Shown one piece after another: positions 52,107 to 63,308 of a DNA stretch of 64,000 nucleotides; positions within the stretch are counted from its first letter, which is position 1; each line of letters starts with the position of its first letter. The DNA is from Knufia peltigerae. Its lineage: Eukaryota; Ascomycota; Eurotiomycetes; Chaetothyriales; Trichomeriaceae. Location of the stretch: contig JAPDRN010000008.1 of assembly GCA_030247855.1 (NCBI GenBank), positions 248,001 to 312,000 of the forward strand, written 5' to 3'. The translations under genes were made by a program, and so were the position numbers. Below the pieces are notes generated by a model. It saw only the letters and a list, made by a program, of their open reading frames with translations. It made no database searches and had not been told where the DNA came from.

Positions 52107-55100
52107 ATGGAGCCTGAGTTCAGTTACTCACTGCCTTCGCCCACGGATACACCGTACCGCACACCGTCAAGTTCACAATCGACCCGATCGCGGCGATACG
52201 ACGATATGTCACCCTCTTCCACCCCTCCGCCCATGCCCGATGAGCGAGCCAGCAAGAGGCGAAGCAATGATTCCATCAATCCTGCCCTCGATGAAAACAT
52301 CTCTCCTCTCGATCCCAGAAGATTCACACCTACCCTCCATGCATCCTTGGTATCCGAGATCTTGTCGCTACGCAGAGACCTGGAGAGTCGAACCAATGAC
52401 ATCGAAAGGCTGGAGATCAGCCTCCATACCTCCCAGTCCCAGAATGAAGTCCTCAATAACAATCTGTTACAAGCCAACAAGGAGACGAGGTCAGTCAAGC
52501 GGCAGATGCAACTTCTGGAAGGAGGTACACTCTCAGCGCTCAACGAATTAGCCAAAGAACGAGACGATGCACTGAACGATGTGTCAGAACTGCGCAAAAG
52601 GCTTGAGCAGAGCCAGAAAAAGGCAAAGACGCAGGAAGAAACCGCAGAAAAGACACAAGCTCTATGGGACAAAGACAAAGAATCATGGCTTGGTGAAAAG
52701 CGCGGGCTAGAGACCAAGGTTCACATTGCCGAGGGACGTCTCAAGGTCGTACTGAGTGAGCTCGCTAATGCTCAACACCATCAACCTCCCCCAGTGTCTC
52801 CGACTGAGCGTACGTGTCACAGCCGGAACAGTATCATGGAGAGCCCGAGCAAGGGCTCTATTCTCGCACGAAGAGGACGCAGACAAAGTGCGACGTCGAT
52901 CAACAGCGACACGCATGGTGGCCGGGTGTCCGTTTTGAGCTTCCACAATGGTGTCACGGTCAACCTGGCAGACGAGCTTGCTTTTGATGAATTGGAAGAG
53001 GATATGGCTAACATTCCCGAGAACGATGAAGATGGACGTATCTCTCCCGATGCGCTTCCTGAAGAGCAGATTCGGCCCACTTCAAGTCTGTCCCTCAAAG
53101 CCCGCAAGATATTGGGTATGCCGCTAGACTTCGAGGAAATCGAGCGCAACGACAGCCCAGACGAAAAGCGACGGTCGAGTGCTGCATCTCCAGACGGTGT
53201 GCCACGCAGGCCGAGCATCAAATATGTTGATACTGCTATACAATTCTCCCCTCCGCCTTCTCCTTGGCCGGTTTCGGCAAACAATCGACAATTTAGAATG
53301 TTCCAACCAGGAGACATCGAAGTTGGAACCATGAGGCAGTCGAATGTATCTCCCAGCCCTGTCAGCCCTGCCGAAAGTGTAGAGCTTTCATGGGAAAAGC
53401 AGCAACCGGTTATGGTTTCGTCCGCTTGCCAAACGGTCGAGGCTCTTCCAAGTCCACCACTCACTCCAGAGAAACACGACAATGGCCTCGCTACCATACC
53501 CGAGAGCTCTCTGGAGCGAGCCCCGACAGCGACAATCGCTACCCAAACTGAAGACATCGTGCCTGTGGTCAGCACGAGCCACAAGCATACTGAAAGTGAG
53601 GAAACTGTGGATCTCAAGGTGCCTTTGATTGCCATCATCCCACCCGGTTCAAGACCTACCACGCCCGAGAACAGTGTCATGTTGCCGCCGCGTACTAAGA
53701 ACGCCGGTACTCAGGTGAACTCAGAATCTCTAGGTGGCTATCAATCGGCATCAATGCAGACCGAGCCAATCCGGGTTGACAAACGGGCAATTGTACCCCC
53801 ATCTGAGATGCCTCCTGCTCCATTGTCGAACCACTTCAGACCGCCCGTGTCCTCCATGGCAATGCCACCACCTATTTCTCGGACAAGAATCTCTCCTGCT
53901 ACATCCATGTTTGCCTCTCGACGTAGCATGGCGGCGGGACCCTCCCGAGCACCAATGCCACCTCCGAATGACAACGGACCGCTCTCCAGGGATTTTGCCT
54001 CTAACATGCCCAGACCTGTCCGATCGAGCAGCCTCTTCGCAGGATTTGACGATGATGTAGAGAACGAGGGTGATTTATTCGATGAAGACACTTTTCTCGA
54101 GGACGACATCTTCAATCGCCCGACCGCAAAATTTGTCCTCAAATCAGGTAAAATGGTGTCTCAAGATCCACTTCTCGAGGACATTGGCGAAAGTGTTGCA
54201 GTCAGCGCCGGTGAAGCTGCCGCTCTGGAAAAGCTTCGCCTTTCAGAGGATGGTCTACCTCCTGAAATGAGGATGGCTTTCTCAAAGGGCAGGACGAGCC
54301 CTCAAAAACATTCTCAGAAGCAAAACGTGGGCTCAAAGCTCAAACGGGTACCGTCGGCTCGGTCTAGCAACATGAGAAGGACTGCTTTGATATCGAGTGG
54401 AGCCGCCGCTCACCGTAGTTCACATTCACAATCTACCACGGCTTCCGTCGACAGCAATCCTCCTTTCCCAGTACCTTTGAGGTACAGCTCTGCAAGAATT
54501 GGTAAATCGATCAGCGAAGGTGGTCGAAGCTCGCCTGCGAGCAGCAATGCATCTCCGACCAAAAGACCAAAGCACAAATATACCAGACCCACGTTGAGAA
54601 AAGCTCGGTCTGGTCCTGCCATATCGCCTCATTCTCAAGCAAGACGAGCCCGAAGTCGTTCCCCGCCTCTGGATCCACGGGTCTCGATTGTGCCAGAAAT
54701 GCCCAGCTTTCAAATGCCAACAACGGAACAAGCATCGTTCCTAGCAGAACCTTACAGCAACCCGAGGGAGGCCAGCGCACCGCGTCCATCCATTGCTACT
54801 GGGCCCAGTCGACAGAGCACTCACCATGTAAAGACCAATTCAGATGCCGTGTCAATGCATCAGACGTCTGTTGTTGATTCGATTGCGCAGACGATGGTTG
54901 GTGAATGGATGTATAAGTATGTTAGAAGGCGCAAATCGTTTGGAGTGACGGACAAGGCCGATTGGGATAGTAGCAAGAGCGTGGAAGAAATTTCTCAAAG
55001 TGTTACGAATAACGGTGTTCGCCACAAAAGATGGGTATGGCTTGCACCATATGAACGCTCAGTCATGTGGAGCAGCAAGCAGCCAACCTCCGGTACAGCT

Positions 55101-56135
55101 TTGATGGGTAAGAGTGGCCGAAAATGTGAGTACTTTTCTACGACCATACCAAGTACCATGAGCTAACGATGAACAGTGATCATCAAGTCTGTTCTTGATG
55201 TCAAAGACGACAACCCTATGCCCAAAGGCGCAATCGCTGGCCAACATTTCAACAGGTCCATCCTCATTTTGACTCCTCAGAGAGCCCTCAAGTTCACAGC
55301 GACCTCACAAGAGCGCCACTATGTGTGGTTGACCGCATTGTCATTTTTATCGCATTCGCCCCTGAGCGTGAACGAGTTGACCGCAGTACCACCGCCTCCA
55401 CCACCTCCAGAAAATGACACATTGAATCAACCTACACCATCCCTCGCGGGTTCTCTTCGACGACGACCAATCCGTGACTCGATTCGCATTGCGAAGAACC
55501 CTCTTCGAGCTGGTCCTGGCCCCCGGTCCTTCACGACTGATGGATCGATGCCCATCCAGGATTCTCGACCACCAACTCGGGACTTTTATGACCCAACACA
55601 AGACCCTGCTCTGCCTCCTGTTATTCCACGTCATTCACGAAAACGTAGTAACACGGCACCACGAGCACCTCCGAGTTCATTCAGAAGCTTCTCCGCCAAA
55701 GAGGCAACTCCTAGCCTGCCAGGTCCAGGCTCCACATATTCACAAAGTATCCGATCAACAGCCGTCTACTCCTCTGATCGTGGTTTGTATACTCCCAGCC
55801 TCGGCATGCAGAGCATTGTGAGCAGCCGCCGAGGGAGTGAGGCAAGTGCCTCCGGCCGACCTCCAATCCCACCAATATTTCTCGACAACAACCAACAAAC
55901 AACAACCATGCGAATGGACGCTTTCATCGAGGGTAAGACCTCTACCTCATCGACTCGCCCTTCCTTCAGTCTCCTTCGTGGGCAATCAAAGAAGAAGGAT
56001 ATGAGTTATTGGGGCTTTGATCATGGCCGAGACAGTATCAGCCCAGTGGATTCACTGCTTCACAGCGAGATGATGGCTGCAAGCTCATCCACCAGGGGCA
56101 GTTCTGACTCCAGAGATTTATGGCGAGGTTTCTGA
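52107..56135 (+). CDS. apsA: ApsA/Num1/Mcp5-type cortical protein with PH domain
   Basis: Two exons, 52107-55125 and 55177-56135 (1,325 aa), with a 51-bp intron (GTGAGT donor, GCTAACG branch) inside the PH domain; joining gives SGRKLIIKSVLDVK. After a Ser/Pro-rich leader, residues about 75-230 form a long coiled coil (LVSEILSLRRDLESRTNDIE, RQMQLLEGGTLSALNELAKE). The centre is disordered with repeated short acidic and Ser/Pro motifs. The PH domain (about 933-1068) includes EWMYKYVRRRKSFGV, KRWVWLAPYERSVMWSSKQP and LTPQRALKFTATSQERHYVW, the Num1/Mcp5 subtype that binds PI(4,5)P2 at the cell cortex. Such proteins anchor dynein and mitochondria and position nuclei; loss of ApsA in Aspergillus blocks nuclear migration into sterigmata. 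It is shorter than the classical proteins, so the named assignment is moderately sure. Confidence 0.87.
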
Positions 56136-57266
56136 AAATTGAGCCCGTCCATTGCGCGCTACCCCAGAGCTCACTGAGTGTGCATTCGCGCCCATCATTT
56201 TAGTGATAATGTTTACATGTGAAAAAGAAGCGGGAAAAAGTTGGATCTTGCTTGATTTCTCTTTATGCCGCGCTACTATGGAAACACAGGACACTGGTGG
56301 GGGGCGTTCAGTTCCTACCAGGAGACGAGTCTGATATGTGTGTCCGCAAAAGAACGACTTTTCCCGAAATTGGTGTTTTTGTTTTTGTCCTGCAAGGAAA
56401 AGAGCAATTTGATTTGGGAACAATCTTGCAAGAAGTTGAAAAGCTGTCCAGATGGGTTCTGGCGCAAGCCTATGTATGTTATATTGGGTACATACAGGCT
56501 GGGAAGGCGTCTTATTTTCGTCAAGGCGGTTGTTTTTTTCATCTGTTGTATATTATCCTTCTACTTTTTCATACCCCATTCAGTACGTTTACTGGTTTGT
56601 AGGATTTGACGAGAGAGCAAATTGTTGGATGCGTTTTTGAGCGTCTGTCGTTCCTAGCAAGCACTATGGCGTATGTGTACGGGAGTAGGGCTGTGAATGA
56701 TTTTTGAAATCGAAAATCGAAAATCCAATCACAATTTGATGATGACCTTTTGGAGCATCGATAAGAATCCTTTGTGCCTTGTAGTCTTTGTAGAGGAGCT
56801 CGAAGTACGAGGCTGAACTCCTTGCCCTTTGAGGGGGCAAAGTAAATCATTGGAATCAATGATGCCGAACGGCGGTAACGGAATATGGAGTGTACGGAGC
56901 ACGTATTACGGAGTAAATAAGTGTGACGTGCCCCGCGGAACCTTGACCACCCATCATGAATCAGGCTGCGAGTTTACAAATGAGACATCCTTTGAGTGCG
57001 ATTTGATTATCGACTTGCTCTTCAACAGTACTTGTGTGTATTTGAACTTGATTTCTCTCACCAAATTCAACCTTCTCGATATCCTGACCACCAAAGAAAG
57101 AGATATTTCCGGGTCCTTTTCTCTCTCTCTCTTTCTCTCTCTCTCGCGTCCCCCCCCCCATCCTTGTGCCTCTTTTTCCTCGATCCGTAACCGCGGAAAA
57201 CGATTTTCCAAAAGTTACGACAAGCCTTTGTTGGTTTCTTCGTCTCACCTCTGCAGGACTTTCAAC
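56136..57266. other. 3' flank of the PH-domain gene and NEDD8 promoter
   Basis: 1.1 kb without a supported gene. It contains a second copy of a 17-bp word (56906-56922) and a (CT)n plus poly-C tract at 57120-57160, which probably serves as promoter or leader of NEDD8. Confidence 0.5.
56906..56922 (+). repeat. 17-bp dispersed repeat, copy 2
   Basis: TTACGGAGTAAATAAGT, identical to 39952-39968. A TACGGAGCA variant lies just upstream. Confidence 0.7.
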
Positions 57267-57984
57267 ATGTTGATCAAGTATGTCATCTACGACCTCTCCC
57301 GTCTACTTCTACCACTGGTTCATGACCTTGACCGGTTGGGTTCACATGAAATCATAAACTGACGTGGGAAAACCCCTCCTTGGTTTCAATCCAGAGTACG
57401 AACGCTCACCGGCAAAGAAATCGAACTCGACATCGAACCTGATTACAAGGTCCGTCTCCCACCAAACCTTTTTAACCCTGAAACCTTTACCTTTCCGGAA
57501 ACTTTCAGCATGTCGGGAAACTTCGAGAATGTATACATTACAGAAAGAGATGGGACAAAAGTGACTCTGGGGGAGTTACGATGAGAAGGAGATCCGAAAA
57601 AACAATTGAAAAAAAAACTGACATTGGACAAACCCTTTTTAGGTCTCACGTATCAAAGAAAGAGTCGAAGAGAAGGAAGGTATCCCACCTGTTCAACAAA
57701 GATTGATCTATGGTGGTAAACAAATGTATGTGTCATGACCCGAGACTTGTATTTTGTACAAATGATTTGGGGGGGGGGAAAAACCCCCCTCCTCCGTCTT
57801 CTCTCGGGTGATGACCATCGGAAGTCCTCAATCATCATCGTCATCATCCAATGGGGAAGAATGTGGAAAAAGCTGACGCGCGCGGGTTTTGATCCGTAGG
57901 GCCGATGACAAGACCGCGGAGGATTATGGTCTAGAAGGTGGAAACACATTACATTTGGTCCTCGCGTTGAGAGGAGGTCGGTAA
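57267..57984 (+). CDS. Ubiquitin-like modifier NEDD8/Rub1
   Basis: Four exons: 57267-57277, 57395-57449, 57643-57725 and 57900-57984, giving 77 aa. The first exon is just 11 bp. Introns are 117, 193 and 174 bp, longer than most in this window. The product is MLIKVRTLTGKEIELDIEPD, then YKVSRIKERVEEKEGIPPVQ, QRLIYGGKQMADDKTAEDY and finally GLEGGNTLHLVLALRGGR. This is a full ubiquitin fold with the NEDD8-specific ELDIEPDY and Ala72 (LALRGG; ubiquitin has Arg72). It is attached to cullins to activate SCF-type ubiquitin ligases. Only one residue follows the GG, so the precursor needs minimal processing. A further 3' exon is possible in principle but not needed. Confidence 0.95.
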
Positions 57985-58661
57985 CACTTGCAACACCCAA
58001 GAACCTACCGAAACAAGAACGAGAAAAGAACCGAATGTCGATTTTGAGAGGGGGGGGGGGTGTTTCAATGAAACGGGGAGTAGTAAATCGATCGATCGAT
58101 TCGAGTGTGTGCGAGACAGACAGAGAGCGAGGGAGGGAGGGAAGGAGAGAACCGTGATGAAACGGGACAAGGAGTGTGTATGAACCAAGGTCAATTAATT
58201 GGTCGAGGGGATGATGATGATGGAGTGAAACCTTTTTTTGCTTTCTGTGTGATGTGCCGACGTCAACCAAGACCCTCGACGAGACAACAAAAGGACACAC
58301 ACATGATGACTTTTTCCTTTTCCTTTACTCTACAGTAGATGCCCCCCCCATCAAGTGAGTGGGCAACAGGTTACTCCTCAAAGTAGACTATCACCCTCAC
58401 GCCCGAAATGCAGATGGGGATGATATGAATGAACAGAATCCCAACATTAGCATGAGACATGGACGAAAAGGGAAAAAAAAGAGACTCGGAAACCCAAGTT
58501 TATCAAGCATGTGTGTCTGTGTGTATTCAATAATTTGTTTATCATTTGTATTTCAGTGCTCGCTGAAAAGGTACCTATGCAGTGCATCCATGTGCGTACT
58601 GCTTTGTAAAATGTCTCATGTTCCATGAGTTGAGTTCCCATCATTTCCCATTCCATCTCAA

Positions 58662-58719
58662 TGTGAAGTCGCACAAAAGTAAACCTGTACTGGAAACCAC
58701 CAACGCCTTGCATATTTCA
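58662..58719. repeat. Imperfect direct repeat, copy 1
   Basis: TGTGAAGTCGCACAAAAGT ... CCACCAACGCCTTGCATATTTCA. It matches 58771-58821 except for an internal indel of about 7 bp and a few substitutions. Confidence 0.8.
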
Positions 58720-58770
58720 TTCAGTGTCTTGATGTTGTGTTGTTGTTGTTATTGATTTGTCGCATCCTAT

Positions 58771-58821
58771 TGTGAAGTCGCTCAAAAGTGATTCGTATCC
58801 ACCAACGCCTTGCATATCTCA
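58771..58821. repeat. Imperfect direct repeat, copy 2
   Basis: TGTGAAGTCGCTCAAAAGT ... CCACCAACGCCTTGCATATCTCA. It ends 18 bp from the Elongin A stop codon, so it lies in that gene's 3' UTR on the minus strand. Confidence 0.8.
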
Positions 58822-58838
58822 ACCTTACTGTTGTTCGA

Positions 58839-59965
58839 TTATCGTATTGGTTGAGCAACTCTCTTTGAGGATGACGTGAACATTGTCGGTGGTTGCTTCC
58901 TCTTCAACGTGCTGGCACCCATTGTGTTGGTAGACGCACGTCGATCATCGTGGCCGACTTTCATGTCCTTCCGTGGTTGCTGGTCATCGTCGCCATCAGA
59001 ATCTTCCAAGAAGTCAAGAGTCAGTCCAGCCCCTCCTTGTCCCCTCTGCTCTGCTGTTGGGGTCGATGTCGAAGCAGGGCGAGGGTTACCAAGTTTCAAT
59101 GCACGTAATCTTGCTTCCCTATCTGCCGTGAGATCATAGGACTGGTTGACTGGTGGGACTTTGGCTCTTGGTGCGTGCAATGGTGGTCTGGAGGTTCGCG
59201 GCGCTGTCATTCTCACAGGCCCTATCGTTGTTGTAGGTGTCGTATTTGTGGGAGGAGTTGGAGTTGGAGGAAGAGGTTTCGCCGCCTGCCGCTTGACATC
59301 CTCTACAAATGCGATTGGTGCTTTCTTGACGGCGGACGCCCTCTGCCGCAACTCGTGTGTGGGTCTCTTCATCTTCGAGGTTCTTGCGTTCCGAGTTTCT
59401 TTTCGAATCTTCTCCATCAAAGTCATCTTGTGTGCACCTTTGCTGCCTGTCTTGCCGCTTATGTAGTTCCAGTGTATCACAGCCTTCCTCGAAGGTGCTT
59501 GGAGGGGTAGATGTTGCCTTGCTTTGATAACGGTGGTGTTGCGTTCTTTCTCGTCCTGAATGTTGGCGAATGCAGCCTTGAGGCGCTCCTCCTTCTCGGC
59601 ACGAGAACGTTCGTCGTCCGCCTGGAGTTTGCGGTACACCTTGTACCAATTCTTCGGGTTCGAGGGTTGGTGGGGTTTGAGATGCCAATCCGGGATGTCA
59701 CGTTTGATGAAGTTGAGCCATAATTCAGCATCTTCACCGGCGATCTGTGGCGACGATTGTTCAATTTGATGCTAAGATTGGTATTAGTACGGTGGGCGGA
59801 CTGAAAGCGGGAGAAGCCAGGTCTACGTACCAACTGTTCCGGAGACTCGATTTTAGCGAGAATCGGACGTACCAAATCATATGGCAAATCACCGACTGAT
59901 GGGAGGATTCCACGCCGTTTTATGCAGGCACGAATGCACATGTCGACAAGGCTGTCTGCAGGCAT
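58839..59965 (-). CDS. Elongin-A-like protein (RNA polymerase II SIII subunit A)
   Basis: Two exons right to left: 59965-59831 and 59771-58839, with a 59-bp intron, giving 355 aa. The first 100 residues carry the Elongin A domain: SLVDMCIRACIKRRGILPSV, DLPYDLVRPILAKIESPEQL joined to HQIEQSSPQIAGEDAELWLN and FIKRDIPDWHLKPHQPSNPK. The BC-box-like start (SLVDMCIRAC) contacts Elongin C and the following part is F-box-like. The rest is basic, Thr/Pro-rich and disordered. Elongin A is a polymerase II elongation factor and, with Cul3 in yeast, part of a ligase that removes stalled Rpb1. It sits tail-to-tail with NEDD8, the activator of cullins, and head-to-head with a THO subunit. Confidence 0.9.
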
Positions 59966-60535
59966 GGTGAATGTTGTGGCAGTAGTAAGAGGTTGTCGAG
60001 AGTAGTCGAGGTTGTCAACGTAGTAAGAGGCTGTCGAAAGTAGGAAGAGGTTATCGAGAGTGGTAGAGGCCGTAGCAAGGTTGAGAGGAGGAAGAGAGAA
60101 GGCTGTATTCTATAAATTGGGATGGGGTTGATGTATGAGTTGTAGGTCGGGCAGTGTGGAAGGTGGGTGGTCAATTCAAGTCTTTTCAGGACAATAGGTT
60201 TTCGTAATTCTTATTGTCTTGAGTCCAGTCCATTCAAGAAAACTTTGACAAAGCCAAAACATGGCTGTACTCGGTGATGGGTGAGTGAGTTGAAGGTGAA
60301 GTCAAATAAGCCGAGGGGGATTTTGGTTCGACAAGTCATCAAGAAATAGAGGGAGGATCTGCCTGCAGTCTCCAGCCTCCAGCCTCGTTTCACTCCAACC
60401 CCCATAACTGCGGCCTCAGCCTCGTCCCAAGCACTAAATCCGTCTCCCCTCGTATTGTATTTCGCCCAAAGTTTGTTTTTCAACATTCCATGCTCCGTTA
60501 CTGACCATTGCGACCGGCAACACGATCAAAACACA
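59966..60535. promoter_or_regulatory. Divergent promoter of Elongin A and THO7
   Basis: A 570-bp head-to-head spacer with a purine-rich GTTGTCGAGAGTAGT-like imperfect repeat tract (about 59980-60080) just upstream of Elongin A. No gene is seen. Confidence 0.5.
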
Positions 60536-61576
60536 ATGGCGACATTTACTCTCCTCGACCAAGCTGAAGAAGGTACCTATGACAAGCATTTTTTTGTACC
60601 TGACCAAATTTCTCACAGCGACACAGATAAACTCCACGCATCCAGACTTCTCGGTATCGAAGAACGACCTTTCAAGCGTCTGACGAAACGACTTCTGGCG
60701 CCCACGACACCCCTCCATGCCTTTCTTGCTAGAGAAAGTGCAGGGCCGGAATCGAAAGAGCCGTCGGAGAATGTAGAGGGACAAACAACGACCGCCGCTC
60801 AACATGAACAATTCCTCAAGGACATCCAGCGGTTCCGCGAAGATGTGATTCTAGACTTTGCGGCGTTCGACAGCAGCATCGCGCGGATCCAATTCCTCCG
60901 GGCCGCCAACGAACGGGAACGAGAGCGGTACGTCGCGGAAAAGGCCAAGATCGAGAGGACGGCGGAGGAGGTGAGGGACAACACGTCGACGCTCCGGGTG
61001 CAGCTGGACGAAGCGCAAAAGACCCTGGCCGTACGAAAGACCTACGACGTGCTGGCTGACAAGATCACGAAGAACGCGGCGCTGAAGCCGCGCGACGAGC
61101 AGCACGTCAACGTCGAAAAGCTCAAGGCCGAGATCGAGGAACTGGAGCGCGAGAGCCAAGACCACCTGCAGGCGTGGGTGGAAAGGAGGGAGCAGCTGGA
61201 GAAGGTCGTCGGTGAAGGGATGAAGTTGCGCAGGATCGTACGGGACGAGAAAGAGCCCGAGAAGGACGAAGAAGGTGGCGGCGCAGGAGATCGGGAGCGA
61301 GAAGGTGGTGAAGAAGACGACGACGACGAGAACATGCTGGGTGTGGTGGGTCGACGAGACGGCATGTCCAACGCTGGAACGCCGCGGCCCGGTGATGCCT
61401 CGACACCACTCATGGACCTGCGCGGGAGCAATGCCATGACGCCGACGACCTTGCCCGAAGGATCTGGACGGACACCGAAGCCCGTGGATGAGGATGTCGA
61501 AATGGACGCTGGTGCTGTCGAAGCAGGTGAAGTTGCAGGTGAAGCACGGGTGGGCGATGATATGGATACCACGTAA
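60536..61576 (+). CDS. THO complex subunit 7
   Basis: A 346-aa single exon. The ATG at 60536 (AACACAATGGCG) starts MATFTLLDQAEEGTYDKHFF. The Tho7 domain follows: RLLGIEERPFKRLTKRLLAP, then FREDVILDFAAFDSSIARIQ and a coiled coil to about 235 (LKAEIEELERESQDHLQAWV). The last 110 residues are acidic and then Gly/Thr/Pro-rich, with several short TP motifs. THO couples transcription elongation to mRNA packaging and export and suppresses R-loops. THOC7 pairs with THOC5 through its coiled coil. The frame is open upstream without a better ATG. Codon use in the coiled-coil part is clearly GC-richer than in neighbouring genes. Confidence 0.92.
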   Translation: MATFTLLDQAEEGTYDKHFFVPDQISHSDTDKLHASRLLGIEERPFKRLTKRLLAPTTPLHAFLARESAGPESKEPSENVEGQTTTAAQHEQFLKDIQRFREDVILDFAAFDSSIARIQFLRAANERERERYVAEKAKIERTAEEVRDNTSTLRVQLDEAQKTLAVRKTYDVLADKITKNAALKPRDEQHVNVEKLKAEIEELERESQDHLQAWVERREQLEKVVGEGMKLRRIVRDEKEPEKDEEGGGAGDREREGGEEDDDDENMLGVVGRRDGMSNAGTPRPGDASTPLMDLRGSNAMTPTTLPEGSGRTPKPVDEDVEMDAGAVEAGEVAGEARVGDDMDTT

Positions 61577-61962
61577 TTTTACAGCTAAAAGGGACATGTA
61601 AATCTCTCTCATTGAGAGTCCATTGTATAAGATCGACCACACCATTTGGTGAGTCATTAGCGAGCTATGTTCACGTAGGCCCTCTCGAATCGTTCAATAT
61701 TTTGGTTGAATCAAGGTCCACGATTGAAAGAGCTGGTCTCGTCTAAAACTATACTTGATGATAAAAAGGTTGGTTTCTGATATCTCAACATAAAGGCTTC
61801 ATATTTCATTTTTCTCATCGAGTTCTTTTGGTGGCTCTCATGTTTTGTCGAAACGTAGTGTAAGCGAGGAAAACTCAATCCTTAGGCACCTTGGTCCGCA
61901 CCGTGTAAACCGACGGCCTTCTTCTCTTTTTTGGGTCCACCATGGCCGACACGAGACGGCGC
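61577..61962. other. Convergent intergenic region
   Basis: Tail-to-tail spacer between THO7 and TBCA. Nothing is seen. Confidence 0.5.
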
Positions 61963-62527
61963 CTATGTCGACACACCGGCGACAGGATCATCCTTTTGCT
62001 GTTCCTTGGCCGCCTTGAGTACCTGAACCGCAGTTTCACGTTCCTCGTCATTCCCCGCTGTGTCCTGAAAACATGATTTATCATATCAGCATGCGGTGGT
62101 GCCTGTCGCGGGTCGCGTCAAGAGGTCGGGAGGGGCAAAGGAAAGAATAAACGATTGGATACGGGAGAGATTGTTTTCCTTACGAGCATATTTTCCAACT
62201 TCTCCCTGGCGCTAGTGATACGCTCACGTAGAGTCGGGATGACCTTTTTGGTTTCTTCCAAGGCTTGACGCTGTTTCATCAAATCTAGGTGGTTAGAATA
62301 CAGACGTCGTGGAGAGGGGGGAAGGGAAGACGAGAATAGTCAAGTGTTGTAGGTTGGATTACCTCCTGCCTCAGGGTAAATTCACGGTTTCCATCTGCAT
62401 CGGTCTTGTCCTTTTCCAATTTCGCGATTCGGCTTTCCTGTTGCTCTTGTTCTTTGTAGTATGAGTTTTCTTCGTTGAGGAGTCGTTGGAGAGAAGAGAT
62501 GGCGACTTGTATCTGGGACGGTGCCAT
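61963..62527 (-). CDS. Tubulin-specific chaperone A (TBCA/Rbl2)
   Basis: Three exons right to left: 62527-62363, 62270-62184 and 62064-61963, giving 117 aa. Introns are 92 and 119 bp. The first acceptor is GAAACAG rather than the closer CACCTAG, because only that choice keeps frame and gives TLRQERQALEETKKVIPTLR. The protein is a three-helix bundle: MAPSQIQVAISSLQRLLNEE, then EKDKTDADGNREFTLRQERQ, ITSAREKLENML and DTAGNDEERETAVQVLKAAK. This is the size and pattern of TBCA, which holds newly released beta-tubulin on its way to the cofactor D/E complex. The skipped CACCTAG could be used as an alternative site but would bring in a stop at once. Confidence 0.93.
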
Positions 62528-63308
62528 TTTTTTTCCTTTTTTGGAACCACCAGAACAAGAGTGGAAGAGGTTGATGTGACGGTGTGTGAATTTGACTCTC
62601 GAATTGATTCCGCTCTCTGTCTCGACACTTTGTGTACAAGACAGTAACGTAGGTTGGTCAATGGTACCCGATTGTGGACCCTGACAAGACGTGGTACTAC
62701 TGTAGGGATAGTCACCTGTTTACTCTTCTGTCTCGGTCGAAAACAGGCAGAAGACACAGGACACGCTGCATGATGTTCCGCTCCACGATCGAACGTCACC
62801 TTTTTTCCCGCTTAGTCATCTCGTGCAGGGAGTCATCTACAGTACAGGTGGTCGAGACATATGGGCTACCAACCTTGGAACTACTGTAACTAGAGGTAGT
62901 TTGCTCCGATACCTGGTTCTAAAAAGTTCCTCAAACCCTGGCCAACTACTCGTACGATTCACATTGATTTGCACGTGAACATTGAGTTGTTGTCCTCATC
63001 ATCGGAGAATTTGTCTGATGCTGACAAAGGCTTCCGCTCTCCTGTCAAAACGTAGCGACACTTTCGTTATCCATTTATAGCGAAAGCATTGCAAGATTGA
63101 TTCCTTGCACAGATATATATAAGGTTCACGGTTAAGGCACGAGTCCCAACATCGTGCCCCTCCTTTCTCCCATTCGAACACCATTTAACTTGAAGCATTG
63201 TATCGTCTACAAGACATTTCTTATCTCCTCCTTGCCTTTCAGACTCAGCGCCACAGCAACTATCACAGATTATATTCAATACACACACACATACATACCA
63301 TCTCAATC
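62528..63308. promoter_or_regulatory. Divergent promoter of TBCA and the oxidoreductase
   Basis: A 781-bp head-to-head spacer. TATATATAAG at 63114-63123 lies about 190 bp before the plus-strand ATG and is a good core-promoter candidate. Confidence 0.5.

Larger units (their letters stand above)
57985..58838. other. Convergent intergenic region with a duplicated element
   Basis: Tail-to-tail spacer between NEDD8 (+) and Elongin A (-). It holds poly-G and GATC runs (58050-58100) and an imperfect direct duplication (58662-58719 and 58771-58821). Confidence 0.55.

Noticed and set aside
57967..58335. Extra 3' exon of NEDD8 using a GTCGGT donor and the CTACAG acceptor near 58334
   Set aside because: The unspliced frame already ends LRGGR followed by TAA, the right length for NEDD8; the alternative adds no conserved residue.
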